A stretch of 45,565 bases of DNA. It comes from Limisphaerales bacterium (GTDB lineage: Bacteria > Verrucomicrobiota > Verrucomicrobiia > Limisphaerales > UBA11358). Each line of letters begins with the position of its first letter. Position 1 is the stretch's first letter. This document shows, piece by piece, positions 7,613 to 16,993 of this stretch. The notes beneath the pieces are model-generated. The model saw only the letters and a list, made by a program, of their open reading frames with translations. It ran no database searches and was not told the DNA's origin. The stretch is taken from NCBI GenBank assembly GCA_025362675.1, contig JANYFN010000165.1, forward strand, positions 1-45,565, given 5' to 3'. The translations under genes and the position numbers were made by a program.

Positions 7613-8688
7613 CAAAGAATCACCAAATCATCCCGATGCACCAATTCTTCCTTGGGCAGATTTTTTCCGCGCACGGCGGCAGAATTGAACCGCGCGATGC
7701 CACGCGCAAATTCCATTCCGTCCACGTCGCAGATGCGGATCACGTCGTCCACCGCGAACTCGCCTTCGCAACGCGTGACGCCCGGCGGTAGCAAACTTTT
7801 GCCCGCCTCGCGCAACGCTTTCTTCGCGCCGTCATCCACGAACAGCGTGCCTTTGGGATGATGAAAAAAAGCGATCCAACGCTTGCGGCCTTGCAGCTTG
7901 TTCGGCTGCGGCACGAACAAAGTTCCTTCGTCCGCGCCGCCGAGAATTTCTGCGAGCGCATTTTTTTTCTGGCCCGACGCGATCACGAGCGGGATACCAG
8001 AGCGCACGACGATTTTCGCCGCCTCAATTTTCGACTTCATGCCGCCGACCGCCGTGGCGCTCATCGTGCCGCCCGCCATGCTTTCGATGTGGAAATCAAT
8101 TTGCTCGATGACGGAAATTATTTTTGCATCCGCCTTGCCGAAGTTTTCGATGACGCCGTCCACGGTCGTCAAAATCACCAATAAATCTGCGGGCAAGAGC
8201 GAGGCGACGAGCGCGGAGAGTTTGTCGTTGTCGCCGAATTTGATTTCCGTGAACGAGACCGCGTCGTTCTCGTTGATGATGGGAACGACGCCGCGATCGA
8301 GCAAGGTGACCAGCGTGTTGCGCGCATTGAGATGGCGCTCGTGATGTTCCAAGTCATCATGCGTCAGCAAAACTTGCGCGACGACGAGGCCGTGCGCAGA
8401 AAATAATTTGTCGTAAACCGCCATGAGCCGCGATTGGCCGACGGCGGCGCACGCCTGTTTTTCTGCAAGGTTGGTGGGACGATTTTCGTAGCCCAACGCG
8501 CCCATGCCCGCGCCGACCGCGCCGGAAGTGACGAGCACAATTTCTTTGCCGGATTTTTTCAACGCGGCGAGTTGCGCGACGAGTTGAGCCAACTGCGCGG
8601 GATCAATCAGCTTCCGGCTATCCGTCAGGACGCCGGTGCCGAGTTTGACCACAATGCGGGAGGCTGATTTGAGCGAGTCACGATGCAC
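7612..8688 (-). CDS. proB: glutamate 5-kinase
   Basis: 358 residues. It catalyses the first step of proline synthesis, ATP-dependent phosphorylation of glutamate. The amino-acid kinase domain shows IVVKLGTGVLT, VLVTSGAVGAGMGALGY, PIINENDAVSF and FGDNDKLSALVASLLPADLL. A C-terminal PUA domain (about residues 275-350) starts near GTLFVDDGAKKAL. Start is the ATG at 8688. proA is not adjacent, unlike in many genomes. Confidence 0.95.
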   Translation of the reverse strand: MHRDSLKSASRIVVKLGTGVLTDSRKLIDPAQLAQLVAQLAALKKSGKEIVLVTSGAVGAGMGALGYENRPTNLAEKQACAAVGQSRLMAVYDKLFSAHGLVVAQVLLTHDDLEHHERHLNARNTLVTLLDRGVVPIINENDAVSFTEIKFGDNDKLSALVASLLPADLLVILTTVDGVIENFGKADAKIISVIEQIDFHIESMAGGTMSATAVGGMKSKIEAAKIVVRSGIPLVIASGQKKNALAEILGGADEGTLFVPQPNKLQGRKRWIAFFHHPKGTLFVDDGAKKALREAGKSLLPPGVTRCEGEFAVDDVIRICDVDGMEFARGIARFNSAAVRGKNLPKEELVHRDDLVIL

Positions 8689-8782
8689 AGCGGAAAGTTA
8701 AAAAAAAATCCGGCGTCAAAAAAGGAAAAACCCGCTTATCCATTTGGCGTTAGAAATTTACTCAGCGGCAAACACCTGAACT

Positions 8783-9847
8783 TTAAGCCGGCACTCGCAA
8801 TAATTCGCATTGCCACTTCATGAGCTCCGGCGAGTATTTGTCCCAATCCCGCGCGAGATCGCCGAGGACGGATTTGGGTGCGATGAGCGTGGGATCAATC
8901 TGAAGTTCCTGCGCGTGACGGTCGCGGACTTGTTCAAGCTCGCGGAAGCGGCGGAACTCCGCCTCGGTCGGGCGCTGCGAGCGGTGGTGGATGATTTGCG
9001 GGAATTTTTCTGCTGGAATCGTTTGCGCCATGCGGACGGCTTCGAGCAAATTCGTTTTACGGCGCGGATGCATTCGGGGCGGGATCAGGTGCTCAATTGG
9101 TTGACGTTCGGATGCGACGGCGGAAATTTCCACCATTTTTTCGTGCGCCAAAACAAAGAACGGCGGGCGATTGGCGGCGATGGCCTCGCGTTCGCGCCAA
9201 TGCCAGAGTTCGCGCAATACGGCGAGGGCAGGGGGCGTGAGCAGGGTGCTGCCCTTGATGCGCCAGATTTCATCGGGATCAATCTGCGGCGGGATGATGC
9301 TGTCGGCGATGAGCCGCGCGCAACTTTCCTGATGCCAAGTGATGCGGTTTTTGGCGATGAGTTCGGCGCGCATTTTTTCTTCGAGCGGCTTGAGGAAGCG
9401 CGTGTCGTTGCGGGCGTATTCGATCATGCGCGGCGTGAGCGGACGTTGCGCCCAGTCGGCTTTCTGTGGACCTTTGTCGAGCTTCACGCCGAGAAATTTT
9501 TCCACCAGCGCACCGAGGCCAAATTGTCTTTCGCCCAACAACCGCGCGGCCAGCATGGTGTCAAAAATTTCCGTGGGTGCGAAGGCGTGATGTTTTTGGA
9601 GCAGGCGTAAATCGTAGTCGGCGGCGTGAAAAATAAGTTCGCGGCCCGCGAGCGCGTCGAGAAAGGGATTAAGGTCCAGCTTCGCGAGCGGGTCCACGAG
9701 GCGGTCGCCGGCGGTGGTGCTGATCTGGATGAGACAGACTTTTTCTGGGTAGGCGTGGAGGCTGTCCGCCTCGGTGTCAATCGCGAGCCACGCGGCGGCT
9801 TTCATCACGGGCAGGAAGGCCGCAAGCTTTTCGTTAGTGTCAATCAC
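8783..9847 (-). CDS. rnd: ribonuclease D
   Basis: A 3'-5' exoribonuclease of the DEDDy class involved in tRNA/RNA 3' trimming. Seen here are WLAIDTEADSLH (first D and E), IFHAADYDLRLL (second D) and IEYARNDTRFL (YxxxD), followed by an HRDC domain (about LAVLRELWHWREREA). The frame is open up to a TTG at 9934, but that extra region does not look like family sequence. The GTG at 9847 gives the usual start two residues before DTNEKL and about 354 residues, close to the E. coli enzyme (375). Confidence 0.9.
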   Translation of the reverse strand: MIDTNEKLAAFLPVMKAAAWLAIDTEADSLHAYPEKVCLIQISTTAGDRLVDPLAKLDLNPFLDALAGRELIFHAADYDLRLLQKHHAFAPTEIFDTMLAARLLGERQFGLGALVEKFLGVKLDKGPQKADWAQRPLTPRMIEYARNDTRFLKPLEEKMRAELIAKNRITWHQESCARLIADSIIPPQIDPDEIWRIKGSTLLTPPALAVLRELWHWREREAIAANRPPFFVLAHEKMVEISAVASERQPIEHLIPPRMHPRRKTNLLEAVRMAQTIPAEKFPQIIHHRSQRPTEAEFRRFRELEQVRDRHAQELQIDPTLIAPKSVLGDLARDWDKYSPELMKWQCELLRVPA

Positions 9848-10036
9848 GTCCGTCGAGTGTGCCGGATGTCGAGGCGGATGAAAAGAATTTGCAACAACCG
9901 ACTTACTCCGTCTGCTTAAGGGTTCGCAAGGCAAAATTGTGGCTGCTGAGGAGAATCAACCCATTCAGGATTATTAAACATACTTTTGAACGCCGCGCCA
10001 CTTGTCAAATCAAAGGCAGTGGTCTATCGTCGCGCC

Positions 10037-10996
10037 ATGTTGTTGAAGCCATCTTTCACCGTCGCCGCTCTGCTGGGATGCAGTGCATCCTTCGCGTTTG
10101 CCGACGTCGTCCAACTCAAGGACGCCGCCGCCGTCACCGGGAAAATTCTCACGGAGAAAACTGATTCCTTGATCGTGGATGTTAGCTATACCGTGCTACA
10201 GATCCCGCGCGGATCCATCGTCAGCGTGAGCAAGAACAACGCTACCGCCACCGACGCGCCCATGGTCACGGTTCCCGTTGCGAGTGGGCAATTTTACTCC
10301 GCCACCACCAAGCCGGGTTCCGTGCGCGACGTGAGTTCGCTCGTGAAGCAGATTGGTGAAGCTGTCGTGCAGGTCAAGACGCCCGGCGGTCTCGGTTCAG
10401 GTTTTTTTCTGAATGAAGACGGTTATCTCATCACGAATTTCCACGTCATCGAAGGCGAAACGGAAATTTCCGTGGAAGTGTATCACCAGAAAAACGGGCA
10501 GCTTGATCGCGAGACTTACAAACAGGTAAAGATTATTGCCATCAATAAATTTCACGATCTTGCGCTGCTGCACATTGAAGATAAAGACGCGCCGAAATTT
10601 AAATCCGTTGCGCTCGGCACCGCAGATTCATTGAGCGTGGGCGAAGGCGTTTTTGCCATCGGCAGTCCGCTCGGTCTGGAGCGCACCGTCACGCAAGGCA
10701 TCGTCAGCACCAAGACGCGTCAGCTTCAGGGCGAACTCTATCTGCAAACCAGCACGCAGATCAATCCCGGCAACAGCGGCGGACCGCTCTTCAATCTCGC
10801 CGGCGAAGTCGTGGGCGTCACGAACATGAAAATCACCTTTGGCGAAGGCCTAGGTTTTGCGATTCCCGCCGAGCTGGTAAAAAGTTTTCTCGATCACCGC
10901 GATGCGTTTGCCTACTCGACTGATAATCCAAACAATCCGTTCCGCTACCTCGAACCCCCCAGCCGCACCAAGGGAAAAGCCACGGACGCGAAATAA
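10037..10996 (+). CDS. exported trypsin-like (DegP/HtrA-family) serine protease without PDZ domain
   Basis: 319 residues. The signal peptide (MLLKPSFTVAALLGCSASFA) starts at the ATG at 10037; the frame extends upstream to 9986 but without a hydrophobic start. A short N-terminal module (23-65, VVQLKDAAAVTGKI...) precedes a trypsin-fold domain with catalytic H136 (TNFHVIEGE), D174 (FHDLALLHI) and S247 (NPGNSGGPLF). The chain ends soon after the protease domain, so it lacks the PDZ domains of DegP/DegS. A periplasmic quality-control or processing protease is likely. It opens a run of exported-protein genes. Confidence 0.88.
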   Translation: MLLKPSFTVAALLGCSASFAFADVVQLKDAAAVTGKILTEKTDSLIVDVSYTVLQIPRGSIVSVSKNNATATDAPMVTVPVASGQFYSATTKPGSVRDVSSLVKQIGEAVVQVKTPGGLGSGFFLNEDGYLITNFHVIEGETEISVEVYHQKNGQLDRETYKQVKIIAINKFHDLALLHIEDKDAPKFKSVALGTADSLSVGEGVFAIGSPLGLERTVTQGIVSTKTRQLQGELYLQTSTQINPGNSGGPLFNLAGEVVGVTNMKITFGEGLGFAIPAELVKSFLDHRDAFAYSTDNPNNPFRYLEPPSRTKGKATDAK

Positions 10997-11034
10997 TTTT
11001 TCGCCGGGGTAATTAAATTTGAAACTCGATTGAT

Positions 11035-12912
11035 ATGACCACCAAACTATTCCGTTTTGTCGCCACCACGTTCGTTGTAGCGAGCAGTTTTTCACTGCAC
11101 GCCGCGATCGCGCCCGCTGAAAATCTTTTACCCGCCGACACGCTGGCGTTTTTCACGGTGCCAGATTGCAATGCGCTGCGCGCCAGCACTAAGACTTCAC
11201 CCCAGTTAATGTTTTGGAACGATGCGGCGATGAAGCCGTTTCACGATAAGTTCATGGGTAAGTTCAATGAGAAATTTATCGCGCCGATTGAAAAAGATCT
11301 CGGGATCAAAGTGGATGATTTTCTCGCATTGCCGCAGGGCCAGTTCACCCTTGGCACGACAGTGAATGGTTCCAGCGGGCATGACGACGTGCCGCCAGGT
11401 ATCGCCCTGTTGTTGGATGCCAAGGACAAAAGCGATGCGCTCAAGACGCAACTTGCCGCGCTGCTGAAAAAATGGACGGATGCCGGACGCACGCTGCGCA
11501 CCGAAGAAATTCACGGCCTCAAATTCACCGTCGTGACGCTGAATAGTAATGATCTCCAAGCCATCTTCCCGCGCAAACCGCCGATGCTGGAAATTGGCAA
11601 AGAGCCAAAACCGGAAAAGCCCAACGAACTCTATTTCACGCAGTTCGAATCGCTGCTCGTCGTGGGAAATTCAATCAAAGTGGTCGAGCCAATTGCCGCC
11701 CACTTGACCGGTGGTAGCGTGCCCGCGATCGCAGATGACTCAGTGTTTAGTGCCGATAAACCGGCGCAATTTGGCGGTTCACCACTTTATTTTGGCTGGT
11801 TCAACGGCAGTAAATTTTTCACGATGCTCGCCGATGCTTCCGCCGATGAAACCTCTGATCCGGATCATCTGGTTCCACGGATGGATGCCGTAAAACTGAT
11901 CGGCGCGGCCGGCCTCGGCGGTTTGAAATCAGCCAGCCTCGCCGTGCGCGAATCCAGTGACGGCTCCACGGTGGCATTCCATTTCAACGCGCCCGAAAGC
12001 AGCCGCGCCGGGCTGATGAAAATTCTCGCGATCCCCGCGAAAGACGCCAATGTCCCGGCCTTTGTCCCCGCTGATGCCGTGAAATTTTCCCGCCTGCGGC
12101 TCGATATGAAATCCACTTGGGCGGAGGTGCAAAAAATGCTCGCCGGCATTTCCCCGCAAGCATTATCCAGCATCAACATGGTCGTCGATATGGCCAACAG
12201 TTTTGGTCAGCAGAAAAATCCTGGCTTTGATGTCCGCAACTCGCTGATCAATAATATCGGTGATGACATTGTAAATTATTCAAAAGCCCCAGTGGGTGAA
12301 ACGCTGGCCGCCCTCGCTAATCCGCCGTCGCTGGTGCTGTTGCAAGTGGCCAAACCGGACGAGGCGATTGAAGCCGTCAAAACCGTCGCCAGCATGGCGC
12401 AGCCGCAGGATGACGCAACGAAAGCGACGCGTGAATTTCTTGGCAAAAAAATTTACACGATCGCCATGCGGCCGGCGCGCAAACCGGGATCCTCCGCATT
12501 GGAGCCGCAATCGCTGTTCATTTCAAGTAGCGGTGGTTATCTGGCCCTAAGCTCAGACGCGGCGATGGTTGAGGAGTTCCTCCGCAGCGCGGAAAAACCT
12601 CCGAAACCATTGCGCGATAATGAACGCCTAAATGATTCCCTGTCGCATGTGAATGGTGCGGGCGGCGGAATGTTCGGCTACCAAAACCAGCGTGAAACGA
12701 TGCGCCAAAGTTTCCGGCTTTTGAAAAATACCGCCGAAGCTGATATCGCTTTGAAGATGTTTCCGCCCGCTTATCGCGAATGGGCCGACTTCACATTACT
12801 GCCCGACTACGAGCGCGTGCAGAAGTATTTTGATATCTCGATCTACTCCGGCAGCGCCAATAGCGAGGGCTTGACCGTGAAAGTTTATTCGCCGCGTCCG
12901 CCGGGATTGTGA
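11035..12912 (+). CDS. large secreted protein of unknown function
   Basis: 625 residues, with signal peptide MTTKLFRFVATTFVVASSFS. I do not recognise a catalytic motif. The early segment ENLLPADTLAFFTVPDCNAL resembles the start of verrucomicrobial and planctomycete secreted proteins of the DUF3352-like type, in which long proteins score their own 'time-course' alpha/beta repeats; this is a weak similarity. It starts 38 bases after the protease gene and is probably co-transcribed. There are no transmembrane helices past the signal. The protein is probably periplasmic. Confidence 0.8.
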   Translation: MTTKLFRFVATTFVVASSFSLHAAIAPAENLLPADTLAFFTVPDCNALRASTKTSPQLMFWNDAAMKPFHDKFMGKFNEKFIAPIEKDLGIKVDDFLALPQGQFTLGTTVNGSSGHDDVPPGIALLLDAKDKSDALKTQLAALLKKWTDAGRTLRTEEIHGLKFTVVTLNSNDLQAIFPRKPPMLEIGKEPKPEKPNELYFTQFESLLVVGNSIKVVEPIAAHLTGGSVPAIADDSVFSADKPAQFGGSPLYFGWFNGSKFFTMLADASADETSDPDHLVPRMDAVKLIGAAGLGGLKSASLAVRESSDGSTVAFHFNAPESSRAGLMKILAIPAKDANVPAFVPADAVKFSRLRLDMKSTWAEVQKMLAGISPQALSSINMVVDMANSFGQQKNPGFDVRNSLINNIGDDIVNYSKAPVGETLAALANPPSLVLLQVAKPDEAIEAVKTVASMAQPQDDATKATREFLGKKIYTIAMRPARKPGSSALEPQSLFISSSGGYLALSSDAAMVEEFLRSAEKPPKPLRDNERLNDSLSHVNGAGGGMFGYQNQRETMRQSFRLLKNTAEADIALKMFPPAYREWADFTLLPDYERVQKYFDISIYSGSANSEGLTVKVYSPRPPGL

Positions 12913-12921
12913 GCGATGGTG

Positions 12922-12952
12922 TTGGTAGGGCGGCGCTGCCTTACCTTCATTC
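12922..12952. repeat. short palindromic repeat remnant
   Basis: The stretch GGTAGGGCGGCGCTGCCTTACC (about 12932-12953) is an imperfect palindrome of the GGCAGCGCTGCC class, also found at 25384-25404. It sits in the short gap before the ABC-2 permease gene. Confidence 0.5.
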
Positions 12953-12959
12953 AAATTAA

Positions 12960-13757
12960 ATGAACCTGCCGCATTATCTATCGCTATACGCTGCGCTATG
13001 GAAAAATTCCGTCGTGCGCGAGATGTCGTTCAAGGGAAACTTCATCCTCTGGATTCTGGTGGAGATATTGTGGTTCGGGTTGCAACTCTGTTTTGTAAGC
13101 GTCATTTTTGCGCAGACCGAAACGGTCGGCACTTGGACGAAATGGCAGATGGTGCTGCTCGTCGGCGCGAGTAATTTCATCCAACAATTATATCAGGCAT
13201 TTTTCCTGACGAATTGCACAAACCTTTCCGAACTTGTCCGCACCGGCAAGATGGATTTTCTCCTCGCGCTGCCGGTGAACACCCGCTTTCTGGTTTCCCT
13301 GCGCGTCGTGGATTTGGGAGCGTTCTTCAATGCCCTTTTCGCCATCTGCGTGATGACTTTTTCCGCGATGAAACTGCATTTGCACCCTACGCTCGGGCAG
13401 TTCGCCGGTTTCGCGGCGTTGTGCGTGGCGGGAATTCTGATTCACTACTCGCTCATGTTTTTGCTGGCGAGTTTTTGTTTTTGGACCGTGCGGGCGCAGG
13501 GAATCGTCTGGGGCTACTACCAATTGTTCAACATCGCGCGGCTGCCAGATGAGGCGTTCCGAGGCGCGTTCAAAGCGGTCTTCACTTTCGCGCTGCCGGT
13601 GTTGCTCGTCAGCAATGTCCCCGTGCGCGTGCTGGCGGATAAGCTTTATTCTCCTGGTATGTTGCTGCTGCTGCTGGTCCTTGGCGCGTTCTGGGCGGGG
13701 ATTTCCGAATGGTTCTGGCGTCAATCCTTGCGGCGCTACACGAGCGCGAGTTCGTAA
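12960..13757 (+). CDS. ABC-2 type transporter permease
   Basis: 265 residues with about six hydrophobic segments (for example ILWILVEILWFGLQLCFVSV and MLLLLLVLGAFWAGISEWFW). The conserved loop TGKMDFLLALPVN and the arrangement match the ABC-2 permease family (DUF990-like) that normally works with a second permease and an ATPase for export. Neither partner is adjacent, so it is an orphan here. Downstream is an unrelated lyase gene. Confidence 0.8.
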   Translation: MNLPHYLSLYAALWKNSVVREMSFKGNFILWILVEILWFGLQLCFVSVIFAQTETVGTWTKWQMVLLVGASNFIQQLYQAFFLTNCTNLSELVRTGKMDFLLALPVNTRFLVSLRVVDLGAFFNALFAICVMTFSAMKLHLHPTLGQFAGFAALCVAGILIHYSLMFLLASFCFWTVRAQGIVWGYYQLFNIARLPDEAFRGAFKAVFTFALPVLLVSNVPVRVLADKLYSPGMLLLLLVLGAFWAGISEWFWRQSLRRYTSASS

Positions 13758-13858
13758 ACGAATTATTCGGCATCGCCAGTTTTGGTGATGCCCGTTGGCG
13801 GTCATTCACGAAACCAATTTTTTTCCGGCGCGTCCAACCGTTCATCACCGAACTCCCT

Positions 13859-15145
13859 ATGAAAAGTTATTGTTTCGCCGCGCTTGCCTTCGCTTCGTTT
13901 TTTAAGGCTCTAGCTCAAGCCGAAACCAATTCTGCGACCGATTGGATTGACCCGGACACCGGCCATCGCGTCGTGCAACTGTCCACCGAGCCGGGCAGTG
14001 AGAGTCTTTACTTCAATCTGAATCCCTTCACGCCCGACGGCAAGCGGATGGTCATCACTGCCTCCAACGGCATCTCGATGGTGAATCTCGAAACTCGCGC
14101 CGTCGAGAAAATCATCGAAGGCCGCGTCCACATCATCATGGTCGGGCACAAGACGGGGAAGATTTATTTTGGCGAAACCAAAATTGCGCAGGGCGTGACC
14201 AACCGTTTTATCAGTGCGCTCGATCCGAACACGAAAGTCGTCGAGCCCATTTTAAAACTTAAGCGCGGGCAGGAGGTTTCCACCGTCAATGCCGATGAAA
14301 CTCTGCTCGGCGGCACCTTCACGGAGCGCGACGACTGGGGCACGAACAATTTTTTCAACGGCGGGCCGAACCGGCGCAACGATATCCAGAGCCAGCAAGT
14401 CCAGCGCGGCAAGAAAGGTCAGATGATGGAGGATCGCCTCGCCAAGCGTTACCCGATGGAACTGTTCTTCTACAACCTAGCGACCGGCGCGACCACGCAG
14501 GTCAACCGCTGCACCGACTGGCTTGGTCATCTACAGTTCTCTCCGACCGATCCCAAGCTCCTCATGTTTTGTCACGAAGGCCCGTGGCACAAGGTGGATC
14601 GCATCTGGACCATCCGCACCGACGGCTCGGAGTTGAAACTGATCCATCAGCGCACGCTGGTCATGGAAATCGCCGGTCATGAATTCTTCAGCGCCGATGG
14701 GAAGACGATTTGGTATGATCTACAGACGCCGCGCGGCGAAAACTTCTGGGTGGCGGGCTACGAAATCGCCAGCGGCAAGCGCACTTGGTATCATTTGCAG
14801 CGCGACGAATGGGGCGTCCATTTCAATGTCTCGGCGGACGGGAATTTATTCTCCAGCGATGGCGGTGACGACAAGATGGTCGCGCACGCCGACCACGGAA
14901 AATGGCTTTACCTCTTCCACCCCGAGCTGATCGAGGACAAATCCGCCGGCAATGTGGAAACGAAAAACCTGATCCAGACCGGCGTGTTCCGGTCCGAGCG
15001 GCTGGTCAATATGGCCAAGCACGACTACGCGCTCGAACCGAACGGCATGTTTTCGCCGGACATGAAGTGGCTCATCTTCCGCAGCAATATGAGCGGCGCG
15101 AACCAGGCCTACGCGGTCGAGTTGGAACCGGCGAAGAAAAATTAG
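13859..15145 (+). CDS. oligogalacturonate lyase-like protein (PL22, beta-propeller)
   Basis: 428 residues from the ATG at 13859; the frame opens earlier, but MKSYCFAALAFASFFKALAQ is a clear signal peptide. Oligogalacturonate lyases of family PL22 cleave unsaturated or saturated digalacturonate from pectin breakdown and are seven-bladed beta-propellers. The best evidence is the segment HLQFSPTDPKLLMFCHEGPW, which matches the conserved FCHEGPWH region, and ETGHRVVQLS-type blade starts. The known family members are mainly cytoplasmic, so the signal peptide is notable. The function is likely but the substrate is inferred. Confidence 0.82.
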   Translation: MKSYCFAALAFASFFKALAQAETNSATDWIDPDTGHRVVQLSTEPGSESLYFNLNPFTPDGKRMVITASNGISMVNLETRAVEKIIEGRVHIIMVGHKTGKIYFGETKIAQGVTNRFISALDPNTKVVEPILKLKRGQEVSTVNADETLLGGTFTERDDWGTNNFFNGGPNRRNDIQSQQVQRGKKGQMMEDRLAKRYPMELFFYNLATGATTQVNRCTDWLGHLQFSPTDPKLLMFCHEGPWHKVDRIWTIRTDGSELKLIHQRTLVMEIAGHEFFSADGKTIWYDLQTPRGENFWVAGYEIASGKRTWYHLQRDEWGVHFNVSADGNLFSSDGGDDKMVAHADHGKWLYLFHPELIEDKSAGNVETKNLIQTGVFRSERLVNMAKHDYALEPNGMFSPDMKWLIFRSNMSGANQAYAVELEPAKKN

Positions 15146-15220
15146 CTCCCGCTTCGCCGCGAACCCTTGGCCAGTCAAAATTCAATTGACCTTCCCCTGC
15201 GAATATTTAACGTGCGAAGC

Positions 15221-16450
15221 ATGAACCACTCCCCTCTGCCGGTCGCGGCGACTCCGGCTGCCGATCTACTCGCGCCCCAACTCCCCAAAACTTTGCGCCT
15301 CTGGGTTTTCATCGCGCTGTTGCTGGCGTTGTGCGTGGGCCGGGTGGCCGCGCAGGACGATGACTACATCGCCATCATCGGCGTCATGGATCAGGCCGAT
15401 GCCTTGAGCGCGAGCGGCAAGCTGAGCCAGGCACACGACAAATATCTGGAGGCGCAACAAGCCTTGATGAGCTTTCAACGCGCCAACCCCGGCTGGAATA
15501 CGCCCACCGTTTCCTACCGGATAAAATATTTGGGAGAAAAAGCCGCCGCCACCTCCGGGCAAGCCGCAATGACCGAGCCAACGGTTGTCGCCACCGGAGC
15601 CAAAGCCTCAGTCCTCGTCCCCAAATCACCAGTCAAACTCCTCGACGCCGGCAGCGAACCGCGCAAAGTCTTGCGTTTTCATCCGGCGCTCGGCGATAAA
15701 CAAACCATCGTGATGACGATGAAGCTCGCCATGGAGATGGGCATGGCGGGCATTCAGTTGCCGGCCATGGACATTCCACCGATGCAGCTGACCATGGACA
15801 TTGACGTCAAAAATATTTCCGCCGACGGCGAGATTGCCTATCAAATGGTATTTACGGACGCCTCGGTGGACGCCGGCACGAACGCTGCCGATGTCATGGC
15901 CGCGGCCATGAAAACGGCCCTCGGCGGCATTCGCGGTCTCACCGGCAGCGGCAAGATGACTACGCAAGGCATCGTCAAAAGTATGGATATGAAATTGCCC
16001 GCTGGCGCCGCGCCGCAGTTAAGCCAGACCGCCGGCCAGATGAAAGATGCCTTTGCCAGTTCGAGCACCGCCTGGCCGGAGGAAGCTATCGGCGTCGGGG
16101 CCAAATGGGAATACCAGACCAAGGTCAAATCTCAGGGCCTGACCACCGACCAGACCATCACCTACGAACTCGTGGCGCTCGATAGCGATCAACTCACGCT
16201 CCGCAGCGCCATCACCCAAAGCGCCGCCAACCAGAAGATGGAAAGCCCCGCCATGCCCGGCATGAAGGTAGATCTCAACAAGCTGGCCGGCACCGGCACC
16301 GCCAACACCGTGCAAGACCTCACCCGGATCATGCCATTGACCGTCAACCTGGACGAGGAAACGAAGATGAGCCTGGGTATGAACGCCGGTAAGAACAAAC
16401 AAAACATGGACATGAAGCTGACGATGAAGATCAAGGTCGAATCGAAGTAA
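15221..16450 (+). CDS. membrane-anchored or secreted protein of unknown function, Met-rich
   Basis: 409 residues from the ATG at 15221. A long N-terminal region precedes a hydrophobic segment (about residues 28-45, LWVFIALLLALCVGRVAAQ), giving a signal or anchor sequence. Next is a helical stretch with a TPR-like pattern (DALSASGKLSQAHDKYLEAQ). The rest is a beta-rich domain unusually rich in methionine (MKLAMEMGMAGIQLPAMD), resembling the verrucomicrobial DUF6263-type proteins as I remember them. No enzyme motif is seen. Confidence 0.72.
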   Translation: MNHSPLPVAATPAADLLAPQLPKTLRLWVFIALLLALCVGRVAAQDDDYIAIIGVMDQADALSASGKLSQAHDKYLEAQQALMSFQRANPGWNTPTVSYRIKYLGEKAAATSGQAAMTEPTVVATGAKASVLVPKSPVKLLDAGSEPRKVLRFHPALGDKQTIVMTMKLAMEMGMAGIQLPAMDIPPMQLTMDIDVKNISADGEIAYQMVFTDASVDAGTNAADVMAAAMKTALGGIRGLTGSGKMTTQGIVKSMDMKLPAGAAPQLSQTAGQMKDAFASSSTAWPEEAIGVGAKWEYQTKVKSQGLTTDQTITYELVALDSDQLTLRSAITQSAANQKMESPAMPGMKVDLNKLAGTGTANTVQDLTRIMPLTVNLDEETKMSLGMNAGKNKQNMDMKLTMKIKVESK

Positions 16451-16481
16451 GAATTCCCGGTGATGGGTCAGTTTGATTAGT

Positions 16482-16612
16482 CCCCTCGCCCCCCGCAGCG
16501 GGGGAGAGGGTTAGGGTGAGGGGGCGACTCACGGACACGAAAGCCTCCATCATTGCCACGTCGTCCCCCTCATCGCAACCTTCTCCCCCAAGGGGCAGAA
16601 GGAGTCAGCCAC
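16482..16612. repeat. G/C-rich palindromic dispersed repeat
   Basis: Contains CCCCCGCAGCGGGGG-type stem (about 16490-16504) inside CCCCTCG...GAGGG, and then CCTTCTCCCCCAAGGGGCAGAAGG-like hairpin halves CCTTCT/AGAAGG (16579-16602). GGTTAGGGTGAGGGGGCG (about 16510-16527) and CGTCCCCCTCATCGCAACC (16562-16580) are inverted relatives. A related element lies at 39932-40045. No gene is seen between 16451 and the broken gene ending at 16977. Confidence 0.7.
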
Positions 16613-16657
16613 ACCTCGTTCAATCCACGATCTGAAATCAGATTTCGCGCTGACCGA

Positions 16658-16993
16658 TGACCCCATTCTATCTTCGCCGGGAGAAATTGCCCTCGGACCG
16701 GGAAACCTTGCCCGTTCAACCGCCTCGCTACTCGATGCGATGAGAAAACTATCCGGTTCCATCACCAAACTTGCTGCTCCAAGGAGAAACATTTCCCTTT
16801 GAACGAGCAACCTTTCCCCCTCAACGAGCAATGTTTCTCCCGCGACCCCCAATCTTTCTGGTCGCAGGCACCAAGTTTCCCGTGCGAGCACAAAAATTGC
16901 CCTCGGCAAGGGATACTTTTCCCTCGGCGAGGGCAAGGTTGCCGCTCCGAAGCACCAGTTTTCCCTCCGTAACCACTTATTTTGGTAAATGTT
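16658..16993. repeat. array of about 15 degenerate 21-bp tandem repeats
   Basis: Consecutive 21-bp units can be marked off without gaps, for example 16679-16699, 16700-16720, 16784-16804, 16805-16825, 16826-16846, 16868-16888, 16910-16930 and 16952-16972. The approximate plus-strand unit is GRGCAANNTTTCCCTCGGCR plus one base. The most conserved part is the central TTTCCCTC. Because 21 is a multiple of three, long frames stay open on both strands: minus 16550-17041 with a seven-residue periodicity (GETLLVE, GERLLVQ, REMFLLG) and plus 16771-17025 (GETFPFE, RATFPPQ). Neither has a convincing start or neighbour support, and the minus frame overlaps the end of a better-supported gene, so I do not call them genes. 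The array begins about at the stop codon of the broken gene at 16977. Confidence 0.85.

Noticed and set aside
8689-8782. Possible RNA element between proB and rnd
   Set aside because: The 94 bases are A-rich with no stable hairpin or known riboswitch sequence.
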